A stretch of DNA of 26,055 nt from Firmicutes bacterium CAG:646 (GTDB lineage: Bacteria; Bacillota; Clostridia; Lachnospirales; Lachnospiraceae). Shown here in pieces: positions 8,590-16,120 of this stretch (its first letter is position 1; each line of letters begins with the position of its first letter). The stretch is from positions 1 through 26,055 of the forward strand of contig HF995386.1 of assembly GCA_000432335.1 (NCBI GenBank). The letters run 5' to 3'. The translations under genes and the position numbers were made by a program. The notes below the pieces were generated by a model. The model saw nothing but the letters and a program-made list of their open reading frames with translations. It did not search any database and had not been told where the DNA came from.

Positions 8590-11500
8590 GATCAACGCAG
8601 TTCGGTTTATCAATCTGAATTACAATAACAGCGCCATCCGTATCAGTGACGAGACGCTTTTTATGAATGGGGAAAGTACGTTGCTGTCTCTTAGAAATGG
8701 AGGGGGGAAATTTGTTTTGGTACAGATGATGACAGCCCCCTTCGTACATAAACGGTACAGAGATGCCAAGGATCGCCCTTTTTACAGCTATTTTACCACC
8801 AATAAGCCTTCGTTTATTCTGGTGGAATGGGCGCTGGAGCAGGGGGCAGGATACGTGCTCACGGGAATGATGGTAAGGAAGAATCAGGATGTGGAGGACG
8901 TTTCCGGAGAAGCTCTGGAGATGATCAATTTTATCAGCGAGTACAGCCAGCCCTGTCTGCAGGATATTCATCATTTGCCGGTAGTGGAAAAAGGGAAAAA
9001 GGAGATGATCCTGAAGAATTTTTCCGCCTGCAGACAACTGTTTGAATCCTATAAACAGGATCGTTCCATAGGATTTTTTTATTATGATATGAATAATTCC
9101 GCCCAGTCCCGGCAATATTTTGAAAAGCTGGCGGAGTATCAGATCCACTATAAAGAATGGGAAAATATCATAAAAAAAGTGAATCTGAAGGAGTCAGGGC
9201 TTTCAGATCTGTTTGCTGATTGCCGGGATGAAAAAGGTCTGGTGGAAAAATGGTTTCTGGATGCGGTGGAGAGTAAATTGAACCGTGGGAAAAACCGGAT
9301 GCAGGAATTTCAGAGTATTCTGGAAAAATACGTGGGGCAGTATAAAGACAACCAGTCTAAGATGAAACGGCGGGACGCCATTGAAAAATTCAAGGAAGAA
9401 TCTGTAAAAATTCAGGAAATCGGTGAAGAATATGAAGGAGCAGCAAAAGGAGAACGAAAACAGGAAAATCTGATCATTCATTTTATGCAGGAACTGGAGC
9501 GCTTATTAAAAGAGACGGAAGAAGAGGACTCTCAGGTTCAAAGAGAGATAGAGGAACTGGAAAGTTTCATTGCCCGACTTATCTATGAGCAGTTATCCGG
9601 GGAAATCTATGGGATGGAAGACCAGAAATATTTTCATATGAGTAACAAAGAAATGATTTCCATGGAACAGGAGGCTTTGGAAAGGGAAGCGGAACAGATA
9701 CAGAGAAAGCTGTATCTTCTGGTGTGCGCAAAGCTGCAGGAGACTGTGGATCGGGATCAGAAAGATTTGGAAGTACTCCAACAAAAACTGGTGGCAGCCC
9801 GGCAGAGTGAGGAAGAACTGGAACCGGAGAGGCAGGAATTGGGCGGTATCCTGAAACGGTATTATGAAAGTAAAGTTTTGGAAAATCAGACGGCGCAGAA
9901 GGAAAATCAGACATCTATAGAACAGAAACGGGAAGAAAATACGGCAGAAAAAGAAAAGTTGTACAGGATCGGAGAAGATATGCTGCAGGCAGCCCGGCAG
10001 GTTACAGCCAGCGAGACGAGGGCGAGAAATTATGACCGTCTGGAACATATTTATAATGAGCGGTATCAAACATCCCTGCGAAGGAATATTCTGGGAGAAT
10101 ATGAACCGGGAACATTGGAAATCTTAGAGGAAGAATTTCAGAGGGAACTGGAGCAAAAGGTTAGGGAAAGAACGGAAAAAAAGAGAACCTTTGAAAAAAA
10201 TAAGGAAAGACTGAGAGAACAGGAACGCTGTCTGGAGGATATAAGAGCAGAAGAAATACATAAAAAAGAAGAGATTTCTCAACAGGAAAAAAGAAGAGAG
10301 CGTTATCAACAGGAACTGGAAATCAGAAAAAATATCCTGCGTTATCTTGATCTGGAAGAAAAAGAACTTTTTTCCGAAGAAAAAATATTTGGCGCTTTTG
10401 ACCGGAAATTGAAAGAACTGGATGGTATCAGGAAAAATCTGGAGAAAGAAGAGTATGAACTGGAGCAGGAATATACGAGACTGACCCAGGGAAAAGTGTT
10501 GGAACTGCCGGAAGAATTTGAAACGATTCTTCAGGAATTGGGAATCCATGCGGTATATGGTATGGAATGGCTGAAAAGAAACAGTCTGAGTCCCGAAGAA
10601 AAGGAAGATTTGGTGCGAAGACATCCGTTTTTGCCCTATGGTCTTTTGTTATCCAGACAGGAATTGAATAAGCTTGCGGATTATGGAAAAGAAATTTATA
10701 CTTCTTTCCCTATTCCTCTTCTGGTGCGGGAGGAATTGGAAAAGGCGCAGCAGGACAGAGAAAATGGAATCGTACAGATGGACGGGATCCGTTTTTATGT
10801 GCTGTTCAATGAAAATCTGCTGGATGAGGAAAAACTGGCAATACTTGTTCAGGAAAAAGAAACCCATCTTTGCAAAGTGCGGGAGGGAATCCAGATACGA
10901 AAACAGGAGTACCGGGAGTATTTTGAGCGTCAGGAATTGGTTCGCCATCAGGAAGTAAATCAGGAGATATTTCAGAAAAATCAGGGAGAAATCCGGGAAC
11001 TTCAGGAGCAGCTGAAACAACTGGGAGAACGTATTCAGGAAGAAACAAGAAGGCAGCGGGAAGGGAAAGAAGAACTGCAGTCTCTGGAAGAAGAAATTCG
11101 GAAAGAAGAGGAAAACGTTCGGGAATTTCAGCGGAGACAGGAGGATTTTACTCAACTGCGCCGGGATTATGCAGAATATGAGAATAATCTGAGAGAACGG
11201 GAGCAGTGGGAGAGAAAACGGGAACGGCTTCAGGAACAGAAAAAGATATCTGAGAGTCTCTATGAAAAACAGCAGGAAAAAATTCGTGAGCTGGAATGGG
11301 AGAGCGATCAGCTTCTCCGGGAACAGGATGATCTGCAGAAGGAACTGGAGAAATATTCCAGTTATGAATCGGGAAAATTTACGCAGGAAGAACAGGAAAT
11401 CCGGCGGATGGAAAGTCGGTACAAAGCCATTACATCTGCGATGTCTTCTCAGATTCAGGATTTGGAGGAGCAGGAACAGAAGGCAGCCAGCCGCTGGCGT

Positions 11501-12982
11501 CATTCCCGAGAAGAACTGGACAGACAGAGTGAGAAATATCAGCTTTCTCATGAGGAGTGGCGAGAGACTGCTTATGATCGGCGGGCGGAAACCCATCAGG
11601 AAATCCAGTTGGAAGACAGAAAACAGAAAATAGAGAGAAAAAAATGGGAATGGAACGAGGAAGATAAGAAAGAGGCTGTACTTATTCAGCAGATCCGGGA
11701 ACGGATGGAACGGCTAAAAAAGGAATGCGGACAGGAAAATCCCATGGAACGCAGTAAGATCCAGAGTGAAGACTTTGAGGCGAGAAAAAATCAGCTGACG
11801 TATCAGAAAAAGGAAAAAGAAAAACAGAGTGGAAAATTGCAGAAGAGAATGAGAATTTATAATGAAAATCTGACGGCTCTTTCGGAGTATCAGGATTTTA
11901 AGATACAGGAACCGATACAGTGGGAAGAAGATTTTTCCGGTATGGATGAAAAACAGCTGAGAAATTTCAAAGGGATTCTGGTGAGAGATTATAATCAGAC
12001 GATAAAAGAAAAGCAGGAGAGAAGAGAACAATTATCCAGAACGCTGCATCAGATCACGAGAATGGAAATCTTTCAGGAAGATTTTTATCGGAAACCGCTG
12101 GAAGCCATGCTGGAATTGGTGGGGGATGCTTCCCGGGTATTGTCTCAGCTGCATACCACCCTCCAGTCTTATGAAAGCCTCATGGAAAAGCTGAAAACGG
12201 ATATTTCTCTAGTAGAAAAAGAAAAAGAACGAATTGTAGAGCTGCTGGAGGATTATGTACATCAGGTACATCAGGAAATGGGAAAAATTGATCAAAATTC
12301 TACGATCACCATTCGGGAACGTCCGGTGAAAATGTTAAAAATACAGATACCGGGCTGGGAAGAAAATGAAAATCTCTACCATCTGCGTCTTCAGGATTTT
12401 ATCGACGAAGTGACAAAGAAAGGTCTTCAGATTTTTGAAAAAAATGAGAATGCCAGAGAATATCTGGGAACCAGAATGACTACAAAGAACCTGTATGATA
12501 CGGTGATTGGAATCGGAAATATACAGATCCGTCTGTTTAAAATCGAGGAACAGAGGGAGTATCCGATCACCTGGGCGGAAGTGGCAAGAAATTCCGGAGG
12601 AGAAGGATTTTTATCCGCTTTCGTGATTTTATCCAGTCTGCTTTGTTATATGCGAAAAGATGAATCTGATATATTTGCAGAGAAAAATGAGGGAAAAGTT
12701 CTTTTGATGGACAATCCCTTTGCTCAGACAAATGCTTCTCATCTCTTAAAACCATTGATGGATATGGCAAAGAAAACCAATACCCAGTTAATCTGTCTTA
12801 CGGGTCTGGGCGGGGAATCCATTTACAATCGGTTTGATAACATTTATGTGCTGAATCTGATCGCCGCCAGCCTGAGAAATGGTATGCAGTATCTGAAGGC
12901 GGATCATAAACGGGGAGGTGAACCGGAGATCATGATTTCCTCCAGAGTACAGGTGGTGGAGCAGATGGAGTTGTTGTTTTAG
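8582..12982 (+). CDS. jetC: Wadjet protein JetC (SMC-like ATPase) with altered Walker A
   Basis: JetC is the SMC/MukB-like motor that extrudes loops on plasmid DNA. The 1466-residue product has an N-terminal ATP-binding half. Two very long Glu/Lys/Gln-rich coiled-coil arms flank a globular hinge at about residues 650-760. A C-terminal half carries the ABC signature NSGGEG (1337-1342) and Walker B VLLMDNPFA (D1377). Length and layout fit a full JetC. The oddity is Walker A: residues 38-44 read RNGGGKF, where the family and P-loops in general need Ser or Thr after Lys. F44 is encoded by TTT, one base from TCT (Ser). Unless compensated, this should impair Mg-ATP binding. The reading frame is otherwise open. 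Confidence 0.88.
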   Translation: MSKINAVRFINLNYNNSAIRISDETLFMNGESTLLSLRNGGGKFVLVQMMTAPFVHKRYRDAKDRPFYSYFTTNKPSFILVEWALEQGAGYVLTGMMVRKNQDVEDVSGEALEMINFISEYSQPCLQDIHHLPVVEKGKKEMILKNFSACRQLFESYKQDRSIGFFYYDMNNSAQSRQYFEKLAEYQIHYKEWENIIKKVNLKESGLSDLFADCRDEKGLVEKWFLDAVESKLNRGKNRMQEFQSILEKYVGQYKDNQSKMKRRDAIEKFKEESVKIQEIGEEYEGAAKGERKQENLIIHFMQELERLLKETEEEDSQVQREIEELESFIARLIYEQLSGEIYGMEDQKYFHMSNKEMISMEQEALEREAEQIQRKLYLLVCAKLQETVDRDQKDLEVLQQKLVAARQSEEELEPERQELGGILKRYYESKVLENQTAQKENQTSIEQKREENTAEKEKLYRIGEDMLQAARQVTASETRARNYDRLEHIYNERYQTSLRRNILGEYEPGTLEILEEEFQRELEQKVRERTEKKRTFEKNKERLREQERCLEDIRAEEIHKKEEISQQEKRRERYQQELEIRKNILRYLDLEEKELFSEEKIFGAFDRKLKELDGIRKNLEKEEYELEQEYTRLTQGKVLELPEEFETILQELGIHAVYGMEWLKRNSLSPEEKEDLVRRHPFLPYGLLLSRQELNKLADYGKEIYTSFPIPLLVREELEKAQQDRENGIVQMDGIRFYVLFNENLLDEEKLAILVQEKETHLCKVREGIQIRKQEYREYFERQELVRHQEVNQEIFQKNQGEIRELQEQLKQLGERIQEETRRQREGKEELQSLEEEIRKEEENVREFQRRQEDFTQLRRDYAEYENNLREREQWERKRERLQEQKKISESLYEKQQEKIRELEWESDQLLREQDDLQKELEKYSSYESGKFTQEEQEIRRMESRYKAITSAMSSQIQDLEEQEQKAASRWRHSREELDRQSEKYQLSHEEWRETAYDRRAETHQEIQLEDRKQKIERKKWEWNEEDKKEAVLIQQIRERMERLKKECGQENPMERSKIQSEDFEARKNQLTYQKKEKEKQSGKLQKRMRIYNENLTALSEYQDFKIQEPIQWEEDFSGMDEKQLRNFKGILVRDYNQTIKEKQERREQLSRTLHQITRMEIFQEDFYRKPLEAMLELVGDASRVLSQLHTTLQSYESLMEKLKTDISLVEKEKERIVELLEDYVHQVHQEMGKIDQNSTITIRERPVKMLKIQIPGWEENENLYHLRLQDFIDEVTKKGLQIFEKNENAREYLGTRMTTKNLYDTVIGIGNIQIRLFKIEEQREYPITWAEVARNSGGEGFLSAFVILSSLLCYMRKDESDIFAEKNEGKVLLMDNPFAQTNASHLLKPLMDMAKKTNTQLICLTGLGGESIYNRFDNIYVLNLIAASLRNGMQYLKADHKRGGEPEIMISSRVQVVEQMELLF

Positions 12983-13018
12983 GAAGGTGTGTGTCAGCGG
13001 GGATGAAAGGAGAAGGCT

Positions 13019-15157
13019 ATGAAGTATTTGGCTCACAAAAATGGGGAAAGAGAACAGACGGTAAAAGAACATTTAACAGGGACAGCGCAGTTGGCAGGAA
13101 CATTTGCTGCAAAGTTCGGGAAAGAGGATTGGGGATATTGCAGTGGAATGCTGCATGATATAGGAAAATATTCTGTAGAATTTCAAAAAAAGATTCAGGA
13201 AGAGTGTAATATTCAGGTAGATCATTCCACGGCAGGAGCAAGGGTGTGCAGGGAAAAAGGCGGGTTATATCCCAATCTGGAATACTGTATTGCAGGACAT
13301 CATGCGGGGCTTCCGGACTATGGAAGCGTACAGGATCAGGCCAGTGAACCTACTTTGTGCGGAAGAAGAAAGAAGAAAATCAAGGATTATCATGCCTATC
13401 AAAATGAGATTGAAATTCCTCCTCTTACGAGTCTTCCATTTGACCCGATGAAAACGAAAAATCCGCATTTTGCTATGAGTGTTTTTATTCGAATGTTGTA
13501 TTCCTGTTTGGTGGATGCGGATTTTTTGGATACAGAAAGGTTTATGCAGGAGGGAAAAGCAGAGAGGGATAGCGGAGAAACCATAGAAATCTTATTGGAA
13601 AAGTTAGAAGATTATATTTCTTCGTGGCTGCAAAATACAGAGCTTGATACGATCAATGGAAGAAGAACGGAAATATTAAAAGCATGCCTTGAGAGTGGAA
13701 GGCGGGAGCGGGGGTTATTTCGTCTTACGGTTCCTACCGGAGGAGGAAAAACAGTTGCTTCTTTGGCATTTGCGCTTCGCCATGCAGTGGAACACCATAT
13801 GGACAGAGTGATTTATGTGATCCCCTATACCAGTATCATAGAACAGAACGCACAGGTATTTCGAGATATTTTGGGCGAACAGAATATATTGGAGAATCAT
13901 TGTAATGTAGAGTATGAATCAGAAGAAGAATTGCGTTCTTATCAGTTGGCAGCAGAAAATTGGGATAAGCCGGTAGTGGTTACAACTAATGTACAGTTTT
14001 TTGAATCTTTATTCGGCAATAAATCTTCGAAATGCAGGAAATTACATAACATTGCCAATAGTGTGATTATTTTTGATGAGGCACAGATGCTGCCAAATGA
14101 TTATTTGAAGCCGTGTATCGCGATGATAGAAGAACTTCTTAAAAATTATCATTCCAGTATTGTTTTATGTACTGCGACTCAGCCGGCATTACAGGATTTG
14201 TTTCAGAATGAGTGGCAGGCGGCAGAATTGTGTCCGAGAATGGAAGAACAGTTTACTTTTTTTAAACGAACAGTTTTTCAAAATATAGGAACGATAGAGC
14301 AGGAGGAACTGATTGAAAAATTAGGCGGAGAACATCAGGCGTTATGTATTGTGAATACGAAAAAAAGAGCACAGGCGCTATATGAACAACTTCAGGGCGA
14401 AGGAGTCTATCATCTTTCGACGAGTATGTATCCAAAGCACAGGAAAAGTGTACTGGAGATAATAAGAAAGAGGTTGCATGAGAAAAAGAAATGTATTGTG
14501 ATTTCTACAAGCTTGGTGGAAGCCGGAGTGGATCTGGATTTTCAGTCTGTATATCGTCAGCTTTCAGGAGTGGATTCTATTATACAGGCAGCAGGACGAT
14601 GCAATCGGCATGGAAATAGAAGGGCTGAAGAAAGCAAAGTATCCATATTTCAATTTCAGGAAAAAGAGTATACTCCGGGTCAGCGTCAGCAGATGGACGT
14701 GACGAGAGGTTTACTTGTGGATGAAAAAGAACTTTCTGATTTGGGGACGATTGATGAATATTTTAAAAGATTATATCGTTTTCGGGGAGACAGTCTGGAT
14801 AAGAAGAATATTATGGGAGAGTTTCAGAACCGGGGGTATAATTTCGCTAAAGTGGGAAAAGAGTTTCGGCTAATTGAAGAAAATACAAAAACAATTTTCG
14901 TAGGTCGGGAAGAAGAAGCAAAAAAACTGATAGAGAAATTGCATCAGGAAGGATTTACGAAAAATGGAATGCGAAAGGCGGGACAGTATTGCATTAACGT
15001 CTATGGACAGGATTTTGATAAGTTGTATGGCGCTGGAATGGTGAGAGAGGTGTCGGAGAATCTCCAGGATTTTTATGAACTGGTAAATGAAAATCAGTAT
15101 ACGGAAGAACTGGGGCTGAAATTAGATTTGGAGTATGGGATCGGATGCTTTATGTAA
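13019..15157 (+). CDS. cas3: Type I-C Cas3 nuclease-helicase
   Basis: Cas3 is recruited by target-bound Cascade and degrades the DNA. The 712-residue protein has an N-terminal HD nuclease domain: KEHL (H18), LHDIGKYS (H46, D47), DHSTAG (H69) and AGHHAGLPDYG (H94, H95). A superfamily 2 helicase domain follows, with Walker A PTGGGKT (239-245), DEAQ box (353-356), TATQP, and motif VI QAAGRCNRHG. All look intact. The ATG is preceded by AAAGGAGAAGG. The gene begins only 36 bases after jetC with no visible terminator between, so it may be read from the Wadjet promoter. Unlike the usual compact operon, nearly 1 kb of other sequence separates it from cas5. Confidence 0.96.
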   Translation: MKYLAHKNGEREQTVKEHLTGTAQLAGTFAAKFGKEDWGYCSGMLHDIGKYSVEFQKKIQEECNIQVDHSTAGARVCREKGGLYPNLEYCIAGHHAGLPDYGSVQDQASEPTLCGRRKKKIKDYHAYQNEIEIPPLTSLPFDPMKTKNPHFAMSVFIRMLYSCLVDADFLDTERFMQEGKAERDSGETIEILLEKLEDYISSWLQNTELDTINGRRTEILKACLESGRRERGLFRLTVPTGGGKTVASLAFALRHAVEHHMDRVIYVIPYTSIIEQNAQVFRDILGEQNILENHCNVEYESEEELRSYQLAAENWDKPVVVTTNVQFFESLFGNKSSKCRKLHNIANSVIIFDEAQMLPNDYLKPCIAMIEELLKNYHSSIVLCTATQPALQDLFQNEWQAAELCPRMEEQFTFFKRTVFQNIGTIEQEELIEKLGGEHQALCIVNTKKRAQALYEQLQGEGVYHLSTSMYPKHRKSVLEIIRKRLHEKKKCIVISTSLVEAGVDLDFQSVYRQLSGVDSIIQAAGRCNRHGNRRAEESKVSIFQFQEKEYTPGQRQQMDVTRGLLVDEKELSDLGTIDEYFKRLYRFRGDSLDKKNIMGEFQNRGYNFAKVGKEFRLIEENTKTIFVGREEEAKKLIEKLHQEGFTKNGMRKAGQYCINVYGQDFDKLYGAGMVREVSENLQDFYELVNENQYTEELGLKLDLEYGIGCFM

Positions 15158-15176
15158 AAATGGGATAAACAAATAA

Positions 15177-15214
15177 CAGAGGCGGCGTAAACATAAAAGT
15201 TTACGTCGCCTCTG
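15177..15214. terminator. Strong hairpin after cas3, likely end of a minus-strand small RNA
   Basis: A 16-base stem (15177-15192 with 15199-15214) closes a six-base ATAAAA loop, with one wobble or mismatch at the ninth pair. On the minus strand it is followed by a T-rich TTATTTGTTT tract, as in an intrinsic terminator. On the plus strand an A-run follows, so it is not a good terminator for cas3, though it could protect the cas3 mRNA end. Confidence 0.6.
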
Positions 15215-15267
15215 TACAAAAAAATCAATAAAACTATTAACATTTCAATCCACAGGTATTCCCGACT
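15177..15267 (-). ncRNA. Candidate crRNA-like small RNA (CreA-like)
   Basis: A minus-strand transcript predicted from its promoter at 15276-15304 to the hairpin at 15177-15214, about 90 bases. It starts with a repeat-like segment: a small hairpin CGGG-AATA-CCTG (15253-15264) directly followed by TGGATTGAAAT (15242-15252). That tail is identical to the 11 bases after the stem in the local CRISPR repeat, which is the expected 5' handle after Cas5 processing in type I-C. The next bases (15241 downward) act as the spacer-like part. They match a site upstream of a small ORF (see 15320-15343). CreA is the crRNA-like antitoxin of CreTA modules, which uses Cascade to silence its toxin. Function is inferred; nothing proves transcription. 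Confidence 0.55.
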
Positions 15268-15275
15268 AAGGATTG

Positions 15276-15304
15276 AGTATACTATATTGCAATTTATGAA
15301 GCAA
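15276..15304 (-). promoter_or_regulatory. Promoter of the crRNA-like RNA
   Basis: On the minus strand TTGCTT (15299-15304) and TATACT (15276-15281) are exactly 17 bases apart. The expected start, about 15267-15269, is at the edge of the repeat-like hairpin, so the RNA would begin with the pseudo-repeat. Confidence 0.6.
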
Positions 15305-15312
15305 TATTTTTT

Positions 15313-15343
15313 TATAATTTTCATTAATAGTTTCATTAATAGT
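15313..15343 (+). promoter_or_regulatory. TATAAT box with tandem TTC-flanked target sites
   Basis: TATAAT (15313-15318) is followed by two perfect tandem copies of TTCATTAATAGT (15320-15331, 15332-15343). After the first TTC the sequence matches the spacer-like part of the crRNA-like RNA at 15 of 18 positions, including 10 contiguous (positions 2-11). TTC is the usual type I-C PAM. A transcript from this -10 box would start inside the target. A matching -35 is weak: the best is TTGCAA at 15287-15292 with a long 20-base spacer. Confidence 0.5.
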
Positions 15344-15361
15344 TCGTTAAAAGTTTATTTG

Positions 15362-15433
15362 ATGATTATGAATTTATTGTTGATATCAGAGATAATGTGT
15401 AGTATAGTAGTGCTAAAGAGATGGTCAGAATAA
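15362..15433 (+). CDS. Candidate small hydrophobic peptide (CreT-like toxin)
   Basis: A 23-codon ORF starting ATG ATT ATG. Its core, about residues 4-18 (NLLLISEIMCSIVVL), is mostly hydrophobic, and the end is basic/polar (KRWSE). The pattern resembles small membrane peptides of type I toxin-antitoxin systems. It lies 19 bases downstream of the tandem target sites and ahead of the DUF3990 remnant. The ribosome site is weak (AAAAG around 15348-15352). A second in-frame ATG is at 15368. An ORF this short can occur by chance; the claim rests on its place in the putative crRNA-like circuit. Confidence 0.35.
   Translation: MIMNLLLISEIMCSIVVLKRWSE
15380..15408 (+). promoter_or_regulatory. Promoter-like sequence before the DUF3990 remnant
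   Basis: TTGATA (15380-15385), 17 bases, TATAGT (15403-15408), about 50 bases before the ATG at 15457. An overlapping pair TTGTTG/TAGTAT (15377-15405) has the same spacing. It may have driven the DUF3990 gene, and could now supply transcription into cas5-cas8c-cas7. Confidence 0.5.
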
Positions 15434-15456
15434 AATAGAAAAAAGGGAGAAATTGT

Positions 15457-15781
15457 ATGATTTTATATCACGGAAGCCATGAAACGGTAGAATTTCCAGA
15501 AATCAGAAAAGCGAGATTTCATAAAGATTTTTATTTTGGATTTTATCGTGGCTTGCAGAAGTGGATATTCCCATTCCTATGATATTGTGGAAGGTCCTAT
15601 GGCGGATGACACGATTTATAATTATATTCAGAATTTCATGGATGGGAGAATATCAAGAGCGGCTTTTTGGGAGTTGGTAAAATTCAAATACCCTACCCAT
15701 CAGATCAGTTTCCATACGATTTCTGCGCTTGATACATTGACATTTATAGGAAGTGAGGTTGTACATGGGAACAAAAAATAA
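15457..15781 (+). pseudogene. DUF3990 protein remnant (internal deletion and frameshift)
   Basis: DUF3990 proteins, distant relatives of ADP-ribosyltransferases by my recollection, often occur in accessory regions with a small partner. Here the N-terminus is present from ATG 15457 (MILYHGSHETVEFPEIRKAR onward), after an AAAAGGGAG ribosome site, but this frame stops at 15580-15582. The C-terminal part lies in another frame from about 15536 to 15781, with DFIVACRSG, SYDIVEGPMADDTIYNY and the end HTISALDTLTF. The central part expected between KDFYFGF and DFIVACR, several dozen residues, is missing. Similar GATTTTTAT and GATTTTAT sequences at the junction suggest deletion by short homology. It is almost certainly non-functional. 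Confidence 0.75.
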
Positions 15782-16103
15782 TAATAACCTGTTTTTTACT
15801 TGTAGTCTCATTGAGTATATCGGAAGAACTGTAAAACAAAAAAGAGGAGATGTAGTAAAGGTTCTGGGAAAAAACAGAATTGAGCGAATTTATTCGTATG
15901 CAGATGTATTTCATTGTGAGCCGATAGAGAAGGTTGCCTGGGAGTTTATCGAGGACAGTTATTCTGATCAGGATATTGTGAAAGGGATCTGGGAGGTGTA
16001 TCACTCCTGGATCAGCGACGCGATTTCGGATTATAATACGGATTTTTACTATCAGCCGCGGGATTATATAGCAGTTTGTTACGATGAAGGAAAAGTTTTG
16101 TAG
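15765..16103 (+). CDS. Small hypothetical protein, partner of the DUF3990 remnant
   Basis: A 112-residue soluble protein with no catalytic motif that I recognise. I chose ATG 15765, not the upstream ATG at 15753, because GGAAGTGAGG (15749-15758) gives a proper ribosome site seven bases away. It overlaps the end of the DUF3990 remnant by 17 bases. The N-terminus (LFFTCSLIEYIGRTV, FHCEPIEKVAWEFIED) and C-terminus (SWISDAISDYNTDFYYQPRD) look like the two ends of a longer family found beside DUF3990 genes. The sequence between EFIED and IWEVYHSW seems short, so an in-frame internal deletion is possible. A toxin-antitoxin role is a guess. It interrupts the usual cas3-cas5 junction and ends 17 bases before cas5. 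Confidence 0.6.
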   Translation: MGTKNNNNLFFTCSLIEYIGRTVKQKRGDVVKVLGKNRIERIYSYADVFHCEPIEKVAWEFIEDSYSDQDIVKGIWEVYHSWISDAISDYNTDFYYQPRDYIAVCYDEGKVL

Positions 16104-16120
16104 TGGAAGGAGGGGCAGTT

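Noticed and set aside
10649..11596. Long minus-strand ORF rich in Phe, Leu and Ile
   Set aside because: It is the complement of the Glu/Lys-rich jetC coiled coil; such shadows are routine and it lacks a ribosome site.
15242..15273. Second CRISPR array or array remnant
   Set aside because: Only one repeat-like unit is present, the rest of the repeat is not conserved, and promoter and terminator signals fit a dedicated small RNA better.
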